DNA of 64,000 nt, taken from Hyaloscypha bicolor E. Its lineage: Eukaryota > Ascomycota > Leotiomycetes > Helotiales > Hyaloscyphaceae. Every line of letters starts with the position of its first letter. Position 1 is the first letter of the stretch. The DNA lies in contig NW_020194693.1 in assembly GCF_002865645.1 (NCBI RefSeq), positions 248,001 to 312,000 of the forward strand, given 5' to 3'. The translations under genes were made by a program, and so were the position numbers. This document shows, in pieces, positions 1-11,808 of this stretch. Below the pieces are notes generated by a model. That model was not told where the DNA came from and did not search any database. It saw only the letters and a list, made by a program, of their open reading frames with translations.

Positions 1-1194
1 GCTGTAAATTGGCGTTGAGAATGACGATGTAACTGCTAAAGCAGTGACCGAGATGTTGGAATCAACGAATGCTCAAAACACTCCGAGAGTCCCAATTAGG
101 TGACCGAGAGTCGATCACGTGACCTTCCACCGAATGGAATCGAAGAGCGCCTCAATGCCTCAAATCTTGGCTCTCCATCAGTCTCCTGCTCAAGAAGCTT
201 AATTGAACATCAAAGATACCAGTCCTGTCAACATGTGGTTTCACGGAGACGTCGGATTCATGCATAATATTCCCCATGCTCAAATCAAGTGATTCCATTT
301 ACCCCACTATGAATTGCCCCTCAATATTTGCACGAAACCGCGGTCTGAGGCACCGTAGAGACACTTGCTGTCCGAGAAAACCGAGCTGGCCCTCCGTCGG
401 TGGCTGGGCGTGGAGAACTTCGAAGCGCAGCGCTGGATCTGGTCCTGAGCGCTGCCCTTGCATACGCAAGCACTCGCGAGCCATGTACATCCAGCACGGG
501 TAGCTGAAGGGATGGCTCATGAGAAAGCTCGAGAGCCTGCTTGGCAGATATAAAAATATGCTGCGGGGGCGGATGTCTTCCTTTGACGCGCGGCTGGGGC
601 GAGACGGGATACACAGCATGAAGCTTCTTTGTGGCTGCCTCGAAGGCTTCAGAATAAGAAGTGAAGTCATTGATGAGGATTCTATGCTTGTTCGGCGGTG
701 TGATTATAAAAGACCTGGTCTGCATTAGGAGGGTGGTTGAGCTGGACCGCCATACATACAGTCAGCATCCTCACTATTTAGAACAAGAACGCACCTGTCT
801 ACTGGCTACTCACTTTCTTCTGGAATCACTTCTCAGTTCTGCGCAACCATTTCTATTCTAGGAAAACTGTTTGCCGCCCTCAACACTGCCCTCACTAACT
901 TGTCAACCTCCTGCCTGGGCCTTAAAGCAGCGGGCCACCATCCGTCGCTTCGCCTCCCGAACCAGCAGTCGCGGCCCACAACTTCATCGTGACATCGTTC
1001 CCAGCCGTTCTCCTTTAACTTCACTCCGACCAGAAATTTCCACCACCCCTTCAACCATCTTCTTTTGACCACGAACATCCGTGATCTGCTCCTTCATCGT
1101 ATCTGTTCTCTCGATCCTATCGTCGCGAGAACTTCACACCGCCATATTCCCCAAATCAACACTTTTATTTGACGCCTCATCGTAATCAGCAGCC
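1..1194. other. Upstream region of actin, no firm gene
   Basis: This is mostly the 5' flank of the actin gene. The last 300 bases are CT-rich, like a fungal leader. An open frame on the minus strand is listed separately as a weak candidate. I see no RNA gene or repeat here. Confidence 0.5.
321..725 (-). CDS. Weak candidate for a short hypothetical protein
   Basis: An ATG-initiated 134-codon frame runs leftward, divergent from actin. The first 60 residues have ordinary composition (start MQTRSFIITPPNKHRIL). The last third is rich in Arg, Ser and Ala and looks like shadow translation. No signal peptide, membrane segment or family motif is visible. It may be the first exon of a gene leaving the window to the left, or chance. 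I do not recognise it. Confidence 0.2.
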   Translation of the reverse strand: MQTRSFIITPPNKHRILINDFTSYSEAFEAATKKLHAVYPVSPQPRVKGRHPPPQHIFISAKQALELSHEPSLQLPVLDVHGSRVLAYARAALRTRSSAALRSSPRPATDGGPARFSRTASVSTVPQTAVSCKY

Positions 1195-2795
<1,601 letters not shown>

Positions 2796-3528
2796 GGTAT
2801 AGTTCTTCTCCTCACTTTCAAACTTACTGAGCTGACGAGCACTCTCCAGCATTTCCCGAACTTTCTGTGCGTACATCACGAACTTCACGAATATGATCAA
2901 GACGAAGACTCGAGCAAAGCATGTGTCCCTCCTGTTTTGCTGTCCCACGACGTGTTTACATTCCGAAAAGTTCTGGTAGCGATTGAGCGAATGGGTGGTC
3001 TCATTCGGAGAGCGGACATCTGGCTGTTCTTAGCTGGCTGTTTTCTTGGAGGAGTGGTCAACACATTGTGTCTATCGATCAATTAATCGGTCGTCTATCA
3101 TACAAAGTTTTTGCTTTCAAGGTTTCCCTGAGTATGTCGTTTCGAGGTTCTTTCCTTTTCATTCATGGCACGGGGATGTTTCTTCTAGAGAATTGAAAAG
3201 GTTGTCACTGAAAAGGCTCTTCCCTATTGTCCTTCTGTATGACGCTCTGCTGTGCCTTTTTGCCCCTCTCTATTATTGAATTTGCACCACGCTCCGGCTG
3301 CTGGCAACTGGACCATTCATAAGAACCCCACGTCAAGGTCGTATTGAAGATTGAAATGCAAAAACAGTGGGTCGATATCATTTCCTGAAATCTGCAGAGA
3401 TTAACATAGTGGGGTAGATTAAGGTTGGCGGGGTCAGGGGTTCCACACAAGCGAGCCGTTTTCAGGCTCTCATCTCCGATGTTCCTCCTGCAAAGCGCTG
3501 CTCTTCCCATCGCGATTTTTTGAGCTCC

Positions 3529-3534
3529 CACGTG
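3529..3534. promoter_or_regulatory. CACGTG E-box upstream of acid phosphatase
   Basis: A palindromic CACGTG lies 232 bases before the phosphatase start. The same hexamer is the core site of the bHLH phosphate regulators Pho4 (yeast) and NUC-1 (Neurospora). Given the gene behind it, control by phosphate starvation is a reasonable inference, but E-boxes are common and other bHLH factors bind them. Confidence 0.45.
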
Positions 3535-3643
3535 GGTGAACTTGCTGGTGGTTGTGTTGGAAACTTGGAGTTGGCAAGATGGGGGTGACGTGTTGGTCCG
3601 AGGCTGAAAGGTCCCAATCGGTTGGGTGCGCCGAAGATTTGAG

Positions 3644-3653
3644 TTTATATAAG
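3644..3653 (+). promoter_or_regulatory. TATA box of acid phosphatase
   Basis: The stretch TTTATATAAG lies about 115 bases before the phosphatase ATG and fits a TATA element of a regulated fungal promoter. A poly-T tract follows at about 3680-3690. Confidence 0.4.
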
Positions 3654-3765
3654 TGTGCTGCTGCTCTTGGCATCAACCTGTTTTTTTTTTGGAAGGGCAC
3701 CACGGTCGATACACTCGTTTATCAGTACTTAAATCTTTTGGTTGGAGAGAGCAAGAGCAGTTACA

Positions 3766-6202
3766 ATGGCAGTCTTTCGTTCAATCAGCCTTGCGAGTGT
3801 GACTGTGCTTCTAGCGCAGCTTAATGGGGTGCAAGCTACGACCTTCTTGGCCCCGGAGCAGGATATTGTGTTGCCTGCGAGTGGCTCGGCAAGTGAGCCG
3901 TTGGAATGGGCGGGTGCTAATAGTCCTTACTTTGCTGGTGAGTTTTCTTCTTCTCAGGTATCGGGAGCTCAGTAAGATTGGGGTGATAAAAACTGATGGA
4001 ATTAGGGCCCAATATCTACGGCATCAGCAATGCGGTTCCGGATAATTGTGTGGTTGAGCAGGTGGCGTATAATGTGAGACATGGGAGTCGATACCCAGAT
4101 GCTGGTGCCTACGCACAATGGACTGCTCTGTATGCAAAAGTAAAATTCTCTCTAGATCCCAGTTAGGAGGAGAAATAATGGTGCTGATCACGGGCAGATC
4201 CAAAATGCTACCTTCACAGCAACGGGCGAAATGGCTTTCTTGCAAGACTGGCAGCCAGTTCTTACGAACTCGGTTGCGCAGATGTCACAAGAGAGCACCA
4301 CGGGGTACAAGGAAGCATATGATTTAGGATATCAAGTGAGAACGAGGTCAGCATCTGCATTCGATTTCTTCAAGCAAGCGATACTTACATGTCTTCAGAT
4401 ACCCCAAACTTTACGCCTATGGCACACCATTCATTAGTTGGGCAAACCTTTACCCTCGTGTCGTTCAGACTGCCCAAAACTTCGTTCGAGGTTTCCTTGG
4501 TCAAACTGCAACGAATTTGGGATTGATCATTTCAATCAACTCAACGGGATCCCCTCAAGCACTGTTCGATTCGCTCTCGCCTAGTGATCAATGCCCTCTC
4601 TTTGTTGATGGAAATGGTGGGACTCAACGTGAGTTTATTGAAAATATTTGCTGATGATCTGTACTGACTTGGCAAACAGAGGTGTCATGGAACAACATCT
4701 ATCTTCCTCCCATTCTTGAACGTATTCAAACCATGATCACTGGGGATCTGAACTTTACCACAACCGATGTCAACATCATGCCTTACCTGTGCGGTTTCGA
4801 ATCCCAAATTACCGGAACGCTCTCTCCCTGGTGTGGAGTTTTCTCCGACGCCGAGCTCAAACAGTATGAGTACTCGCAGGATCTCCGATACTACTATGGG
4901 ATGGGACCCGGTACTGATCTTCCTTCGAAGATGATGTTACCGTATCTCAATGCCTTGGTCGGAATGCTGGCCCAGGGACCAGGAATCAACGGGACCTTTG
5001 CTAATGGAACCAGCTTCACTCTGCCAAAGATCCTCACGTCATTCATGAACGATGGTCAGATCACGGAATTGGGCGCTGCAACTGGAATTTGGGACAACAC
5101 TACCGTCCTCAGCGGGACCGAGATTCCAGAAGGTTATGATTATATTTCCAGCCACTTCGTCAGCATGCGCGGCACAGTGGCATTCGAGCGTCTCAACTGT
5201 GTTGTTTCCCCTGCCGTCAAGGCCAGAGACCATGTCATCAAAGCCAGAGGGGAAGTCAAAATTGATGACGAGACGGTCACCATCACCATCTGCCCGACCC
5301 AGACTGGTCCTTTCGCCACTTACACCAAGCCTGCGAAGTCCTCATCAACCTCCATCATCACGGAGACTCAGGTATACACCATCACCTCCTGCGCGCCTGA
5401 AATCACCAACTGCCCAGTTGGCAAGAAGACCTCCACGGTCGTTACCTCAAAGACCGTCATCCCTGTGGAAGAGACGTCGGCCTCGACAGCATGGCAATCA
5501 TGGACAACGTCCACGACACTTGTCACTGCATCTTATACGGTTACCTCTTGTGCACCAACGGTAACTGGCTGCTCAGTTGGAGAGCTGACTTCCACCATAT
5601 ATGAGACGGTTACTTGGTGCCCTGTTACTGCCACTGAGACCGGCCTGGCTGCAACGAGCACTGGCGCGGGAGCTATTGGCAATGGATCTGGCTCGGGATC
5701 ATCAGGCACCGCCACACTCTCAGCAACCAGCTCTTACAACAGAGCTTGCACAAACAAGTCCAAGCCCAAGCTATCCACAGCCCTCTCAGCAACGGGATAC
5801 AGCTCCCCAACCACATTTGCAACAGGGATCTACAACACAACCTCCCTCCTCTCATCTTCTACCTCCGTACCTTATACACACGCCACCTCAATCCTTGCCC
5901 ACAGCAGCAGCACCTCAACTTCCTCCCTTCCAAACCCCACGCCCACCTCAGGTTCCACAAACCAAACCTACATCCGCATCCTGATCAACGACGCTGTCTA
6001 CGTGGTTCCCTCATGCCAAGACGGCCCTGGTCGTTCCTGCTTGATGAGCGAGTACGTAGCGCTTGTTGAAAGCAAGGTCGCAGCGGCAGGTGATCTGAGA
6101 ACGAGATGTAATGTTACCAATACAGCGAGCCCGACGGTGTTGAAGGGCGCGAGCTTCTTTACCAATTTGGCGGATAGTTGGTTGGCCCAGGTTGCTCCAT
6201 AA
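3766..6202 (+). CDS. Secreted histidine acid phosphatase with Ser/Thr-rich insertion
   Basis: Branch-2 histidine phosphatase of the Pho5/phytase type, expected to release phosphate from organic esters outside the cell. Exons 3766-3937, 4006-4139, 4198-4346, 4399-4628 and 4680-6202 join in frame to 735 residues. Residues 1-24 are a signal peptide ending VQA. The catalytic motif RHGSRYP has its nucleophile at His83. The proton-donor motif, normally HD, reads ND at residues 352-353. Many N-x-S/T sites are present. From about residue 430 to 655 a Ser/Thr-rich stretch with two Cys-containing repeats (TSCAPEITNCPVG and TSCAPTVTGCSVG) interrupts the domain. The normal family C terminus (YIRILINDAVYVVPSC) resumes afterwards. 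About 450-500 residues is usual for the family. No GPI signal is seen. CACGTG and TATA elements lie upstream. Confidence 0.9.
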
Positions 6203-7929
6203 TAGGTGTAATGGGTGATGGGAAAGAAGGGAGAAGAGGGTGGCATATAAAGGGTTCAGGATAGTTTTTAATAGTGTATATAATATGCTTCAACTCTGCA
6301 GTACCCTACAATCATGACAATGTTTCATACATCTTTAGTTAATTCAGTTCCCCATTACACTTCTCTCTGCTCATCTGCTGTACCTTGCACTCATTCACAA
6401 CCCCTTATCGAAGCAACATCCACTCCATTCTACTCCGATCCCGGGTCACCACCACTCAACTTTACACCAATGAACTACAGGTATGCTAGCGACAGTGATA
6501 AATTGTGAGGTTGGCCCTATTTTATTGTCTATCTCCTGGTGGGAGGAAACTGTATCTAGTGTAGCTATCCCTTCACTGTCCCTCTTTCCCTGTTCAAATA
6601 TTCCAGCATTATATGTCCTTTTGAAAGGCAAACAAAGTTGTCTTGTGCATTCAAACTGTTATACGATGGGGAAGTGTACACGTTTGTTACTGTGTTAGAT
6701 GTGCATGCCTCCCTAGTCCTTCTTGTGTGTTCCTTGTGAGAGAAAACAGCATTGCTTCTTGAGGAAGCACGCCGGATACTTATGTTTAGGCAGTGGACTT
6801 GGTTGGTGAGGTCGAACTGGCTGAGGCATCCGGCTGGGCCATAAACCCAAGCTTCTGATACCCTGGCGAGTGTTGAGGGGCCAATCCCAACTGGTGTTAT
6901 TCGTTTCATTTCAGCACCGCTGAAGATGGAGAATAGGGGCTCAGTTATTGTTTCCCAAGCAGCGTCGGCTTCTGGGCTTGGTAGGAGCCGGAAAGGATTT
7001 GGTGAGAAGTCTTCATCGAGAAAGATTCCTTTAATTCAAGTTTCGCAGGTTGAGATGGAGAACTTATCAAACACAGGTGCTGGTGACCGTTAGTGAGATG
7101 TGAAGGGTGGATGAGGGACACTAACATAAAGCAGAGGTCTTCCTAAGAACCGATGCTTCCTTGGTGAGAAGCCCTCGATATCGTGGTAGTAAGAGCAAGA
7201 GCGCACAGGAGAGAGTGACGTTGGAGATGATGGAGACAACCAAGGCAGATAGCCAGTTTCTTTGCGCTTTCGGTGGGATTTTATCGACTTCATCAGAATT
7301 GTTAACCTCGAGGTAAGGCTGCTGCCGACCTGACCATGAGCGATGCAGTTATTGAAAAGCCACTAACACGAGGTTTGGAGTCGTGATAGAGTAAGGAAGA
7401 ATCAACCAAATTCTGTAGATCAACGGAATTGTAAGAACTATCCAAGACAGGCAAGAGAGAGAAATGCGCACAGCAGCGGACCGAATTTTATTCCCAAGAT
7501 AGAGATCGACTAGAGAACGAGCGCATAAGTCATGTTTGCCGTGACCGGAGATCCGATTATTAGAACCGAGGTCAACTCAGTGGCCCAAGGAGTAATCGAG
7601 GATAAAAGTGCAAGCCTAAACAAGAAGGAGAGAAACTTATGCCTCCTAGGCACATCATAACCAAAGCTCAAAACATGCGCCAGAAGACTTCAACTTGTTA
7701 GCAAAGTGACATCGTACTTACGATCAGCCGAATGAAGTTTTCGCATTGGTAGGTGGCATATACCAACTTCCCAATTAGTGTTGAGTGATAAAGGTCGCTA
7801 TCAGACAGTGAACGAGGTTGGTAAGAAGAGTACTTAATGCTCCTTCTGCCATGGAAACCCCACAGTTATTCCATTGTTCCAGATAACGTCCACAAAAACA
7901 CTGAACACCGTTCAACACGGTTCTCAACA
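6203..7929. other. Intergenic region, no gene seen
   Basis: Some 1.7 kb between the phosphatase and the small secreted precursor. Open frames are all short and lack coding character. I see no tRNA, repeat or family match. Confidence 0.5.
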
Positions 7930-8080
7930 ATGCGGTTCTCAAAGATCGTGCCTTTCGTTGCCCTTTTCACTTTCAGCTTCGCAGCCCCTGCCACCGGTTC
8001 GTAATAAGCAAATCGCTATGGTTATGGAAATCTGACTGACGTACACTTAAGATACCGCTGTTCGAAACACAGAGCCAAAG

Positions 8081-8153
<73 letters not shown>

Positions 8154-8260
8154 CAGCTCTGCTTTACTGCGACGGGACGGACAAGAAGCGGGATGTAGCT
8201 TGCGGGCCGATAAAATGTCGGTTCCAAAGTCTCCAAATCGTGAAAACCATACTGACATAA
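7930..8260 (+). CDS. Small secreted peptide precursor with Glu-Pro repeats
   Basis: Inferred two-exon gene: exon 7930-7996, a 55-nt intron (GTTCGT donor, CTGAC branch points, AAG acceptor), exon 8052-8260; 91 residues. Residues 1-19 form a signal peptide (MRFSKIVPFVALFTFSFAA). After a short linker come EPKP and twelve exact Glu-Pro dipeptides. The tail ALLYCDGTD-KKR-DVACGPIKC carries a Lys-Lys-Arg site of the kind cut by the Kex2 protease, and three cysteines. Signal peptide, X-Pro dipeptides (the substrate type of Ste13 dipeptidyl aminopeptidase) and a dibasic site together resemble fungal alpha-pheromone or other Kex2-processed peptide precursors. The usual WC...GQ..C pheromone core is absent, so the product is unknown. 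The AAG acceptor is unusual, and the next in-frame option (after CACAG at 8072) would alter the join. Confidence 0.5.
8084..8155 (+). repeat. Perfect hexanucleotide repeat GAGCCA x12
   Basis: Twelve exact tandem copies of GAGCCA. In the favoured frame they encode (Glu-Pro)12 of the secreted precursor. The length being a multiple of three keeps any copy-number change in frame. Confidence 0.95.
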
Positions 8261-8461
8261 GTCAATAAACTCGAGCAGTACTTTACTGCTATCTTGATAA
8301 CAAAAGCGCGCGGAGCCTTGCGGGCCTTCAGCTCCTGCTTCTCGTTGGTACCCCGCCCTTCATGGCCAGAACATCCAGACTGATGCAGATCAAAAAGTCC
8401 TTGCTCGAGCAGTGGTTTACTGCCCCATTGCTAACAAGAAGCGCATGGGGCCGTGCGGACC
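8163..8461 (+). repeat. Three diverged copies of a Lys-Arg/Cys peptide module
   Basis: A unit starting TTTACTGC and ending TGCGGGCC or TGCGGACC occurs at 8163-8208, 8282-8326 and 8416-8461. In copies 1 and 3 the two anchors are 38 bases apart and encode YC-x4-KKR-x3-CGP. Copy 2 is one base shorter, so its frame is broken. Copies 2 and 3 are each preceded by CTCGAGCAG, which looks like a splice acceptor with ACTGAC/ACTGAT branch-like sequence before it. This suggests duplication of an exon with its flanking intron end. Copy 3 runs into a stop directly after CGP. Confidence 0.6.
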
Positions 8462-8470
8462 GTAGATGGT

Positions 8471-9250
8471 TATAGGGCCAGCTACTGTAGGTCCAGCGTC
8501 GCCTTTCTGCGGCAGCTGCCCGGCTGGGAAGTTCACGGTGCGGAGAAGCTTGAGCGGTATTCGTATTGCAGGAACAAAACACAACGAAGGAGTTTGGAGC
8601 AGGGATGCTGGTGGGTTTTCCTTTTCAAATGAAGCCCTCTCCGGATGTAACCTGCTCTCTTGTAACATGCCCTTAAGGCAGATGAGCCTAGTGTGATGAC
8701 ACGGACTGTGCTGAATAGAATGACTTTTTCTTGAAGCTATTTAAAGTTTGATCAAATCAGAGTCATTGCTGTTTTGTCTCTCCTCGGATTAGTTGTGACT
8801 TTGTCGGATTCTGTGGATGTAGCGTCGACGCTGACGGATGAGAGTGAAGCATGAACTTGAAACTCACGATCGGCTTGGAAAGCTAGGGGTGTGATCTTTA
8901 ATTTGCTGCGGGGTTTTAGACAGCTTTTTGCTGAATGTGAGTGGTTGAAGCAGAATTCGGAGACAGTTTAGTAAAGTCGGCATTTCTGTTTTTAAACCGC
9001 CGACGAAAAATAATCTCGAGTCTTCTCGAATCGACCAGAAGTGATATGAATAAGGACTTCACCAAAGCCAACGACGCTTGTTGTCTCGACTTCTTTAAAG
9101 AGAACTGCTTCGTTTTCTCTATGGTCTAAACCTGGAAACCTCAGCTTCCTGAATTTCTTTCCAACAATCTCAATCCGCGCAAAATAACCCCGCCTCAAGC
9201 TTGAGGTTTCAATTACCCCTCCAACACAAGGCCTCATCTTCCCTCCCACA
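8471..9250. other. Intergenic region, no gene seen
   Basis: About 0.8 kb ahead of FES1. The last 130 bases are C-rich and pyrimidine-biased, like a fungal leader. Nothing else is recognised. Confidence 0.5.
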
Positions 9251-9892
9251 ATGGATCCAGGCATGAACGAGCTCCTAAAATGGAGTGTCGAAAACTCTTC
9301 CACAACAGTCAACGACCCCTCCACGGCTCCTCCCACAAACCGCCACCTCAACCCCGACGCCCTCAACGCGCTCTTCGGCGGCCCTTCAGACGCAGACCTA
9401 ATGATCGCCTCCATGGCCGCCATAAAATCCTCGGACCCAGAAATAAGCCTCGAAGACAAGCTCGTCGCATTCGACAACTTCGAGCAGCTCATCGAGAACT
9501 TGGACAATGCAAATAATCTGCAGCCATTGGCGTTGTGGACGCCCTTATTGGAGTGCTTGGCACACGAGGAAGCGGAGATCAGGATGATGGCTGCATGGTG
9601 TGTGGGCACAGCGGTGCAGAATAATGAGAAGAGTCAGGAGAGGCTGTTAGCTATGAATGGGATTCCGCCGTTGGTGAAGCTGGCTACTGGGGAGAAGGAG
9701 GGGCAGAAGGTTAGGAGGAAGGCGGTTTATGCGTTGAGCTCGGCGGCGAGGAATTATCAGCCTTCGATGGATGTCTTGATGGAGGAGTTGGGGAAGTTGG
9801 GAAGGAGTGCGGAGAAGATTGATGCGAGTGATATGGATGCTGTTGATGTGCTGATTGGGGGGTTGAGAGACGAGGCTTCGAAGGCAGCCTAG
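9251..9892 (+). CDS. fes1: Hsp70 nucleotide exchange factor Fes1
   Basis: Cytosolic exchange factor (HspBP1/Sil1 family) that releases ADP from Hsp70 and helps clear misfolded proteins. It is a single-exon gene of 213 residues; the family is usually 200-290. The N terminus MDPGMNELLKWSVENS is the typical Fes1 opening. It is followed by Armadillo-like helices, including LEDKLVAFDNFEQLIENLDN, the conserved stretch IRMMAAWCVGTAVQNN and VRRKAVYALSSAARNY. The start is the only ATG that gives the family N terminus. It converges on the mitochondrial ribosomal gene 310 bases downstream. The lack of an intron is notable in this intron-rich window. Confidence 0.95.
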   Translation: MDPGMNELLKWSVENSSTTVNDPSTAPPTNRHLNPDALNALFGGPSDADLMIASMAAIKSSDPEISLEDKLVAFDNFEQLIENLDNANNLQPLALWTPLLECLAHEEAEIRMMAAWCVGTAVQNNEKSQERLLAMNGIPPLVKLATGEKEGQKVRRKAVYALSSAARNYQPSMDVLMEELGKLGRSAEKIDASDMDAVDVLIGGLRDEASKAA

Positions 9893-10202
9893 AGTGGGTG
9901 GGGACTCTGCATTCCAATGGAGTTAGGGAGTTTGGTATGGAGGATAGATGGTATGAGGGCAGAAAGCCGCAGGCTGTGGTTCAAGTCTCGAATCACTTGC
10001 AGATACCCGATGTAGAAATGAAATGATCCGAAGCCCAGAGATGTATTTCAGCATGCAGTTGCTATACCTTCGACTCTCGACGGGATATGACTTCAATGCA
10101 ACACTGGTGGAGCAGCTTGACTTTGTACATAAATGTGTTACACTTACTTTACAAATGATGTACAAATCTACCACAATCTCCCCAACTCCAACCCACGATC
10201 TT

Positions 10203-11428
10203 TTAGTCTACCAGTTTCCCATAAAATGGAACGCCTAGAGCGCTGAGAAGCATTCGTGCGTGTCTATCCGAAGTGGCAGTGGTCTTCACCGTCACGTGAA
10301 ACCCAGGAATCAACTTTGGTGGGTACATCTGAACGTCTGTAAGCAATGTGAGCACTCACACGTCCTTGGCATCACTTACGTCGTAGTTGATCTCTACTTC
10401 TGGAAACAGAATAGCTCCCTCCCTGCTAAAACCCCAGCTGATGTTTCCACTGCTGTCACCAGTCGTTCCTTGCTGCATTAGCATTTTGTCAATCTCACGA
10501 GGAAGCCATTGCTTACCCTCGATACCTGGCCAATCTTTGATCCTTGGGAACACCAGGTTTATACATTTATCCACAAAATTATACGCCTGTTCACCTCGCA
10601 TATTGCAGGTGAGAGAGACTGGCAACCCTTTCCGAAGTCCCCATCTTCCTTCGGTGTGCTTCGCCTTGTGGATTGTCGGCCGTACGCCAGTGACCGATTG
10701 TAACAGCATGCCCGCAACGTGGAGATGTGCCGAGTCATCTAGTGCACCTTTGATAAAGCTGTGCACTGTGACCTCCTCGATTTTGGGGATGTTTCGCCAA
10801 TTGATATCTTGCTCAATTAACCGCAGCGTGTCTCCTGGTCCTCGAGGCCCACGCTTCGGTCTGCCTTTATGATATGGGGAGCTGTCATCCCAAGTTCGTA
10901 AACGGTCTGCTTTGGGTACTGTCACAGTCCCAGGGGGCTTGTGGACATAGGTCAAGGTCATCAGATCCGGAGCAATCGTGGATTGGTAGGTTTGTTCGAG
11001 TCGAGTATAGGAGAATGGACCCGGAACGAATTCTCTTGATGAAGGATCGGATTTGGGAGGAGGTTGGTGAGGATGGAGAGGTCCTCGATAGTATCTCGGA
11101 GACCGGTATTGATATCTAGAGGACATTAGCTATTATTTCGGTGTTGGGCTCCTTCCACCACATACCTACTGGGAGGAAGCTCCCTCCTTCGTCCCTGGGT
11201 CCTCTTTATTGGATCATAGGCCTTGGTCTCGTCGTCTGGGGAGAATGCCGTAAACATAGATGTATTGGATTCAAGATCTTGAAAATCTTCCGACACCTCC
11301 TGTGGAGCAGCTGCTACTGCTTCAGCGGAGGTATATCTGCGCCAGGATCTTCCTGCTACTGCCGCGGTTGGTCGTGTATCTCGTAATGCCAGCCGTCTGA
11401 GAGAAGACGGCAGTTCTCGTAAGGCCAT
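10203..11428 (-). CDS. MRPL7: Mitochondrial large-subunit ribosomal protein uL5m
   Basis: Large-subunit mitoribosomal protein of the bacterial L5 family. Minus-strand exons 11428-11166, 11115-10380 and 10328-10203 join in frame to 374 residues. The first 35 residues (MALRELPSSLRRLALRDTRP onward) are rich in Arg and hydroxylated residues with almost no acids, a mitochondrial presequence. L5 landmarks include LHVAGMLLQSVTGVRP, the basic segment RKGLPVSLTCNMRG and the C-terminal TTATSDRHARMLLSALGVPF. For the last intron, the acceptor at 10329-10331 restores NYD-MYPPK, while the nearer CAG breaks the frame. Upstream in-frame ATGs exist, but they would bury the presequence. The gene is divergent from the ubiquitin protease, 380 bases away. 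Confidence 0.92.
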
Positions 11429-11808
11429 TGTGAGTTGTGGGAGAGGGTGTTGATCGATCGAAACTCTTCTATAATTTCGTGCAGGCATCATGTCGTGAGG
11501 CAGAAATAAAAGCGGGTCCATACATATCTGATTGGTCGTCGACTTCGCTGTTCGGGCCAGCGATCTGGGGCGGCCGAGATGTGGGCGAGGGGCTTCGCAC
11601 AGTTCGATGTCATGTCTTGACACCACCGAACTCCATAATCCGCAGGAAGAACAACTGTCGCTTTCGCCGGCCTTCCGGGACATCTGCCTCATCCTCCAAA
11701 TATCTCCCAACACCGTGCCACAAGACAATGGGCGTCGTCAGTCATTCTAGGCAACGTTGAAAGCACTCTGGAGCTTCAACGACCCCACCAAAGCTCCCGC
11801 TGTGAACG

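Noticed and set aside
8471..8700. Continuation of the secreted precursor with further modules
   Set aside because: No additional TTTACTGC/TGCGGGCC pair is visible after the third copy.
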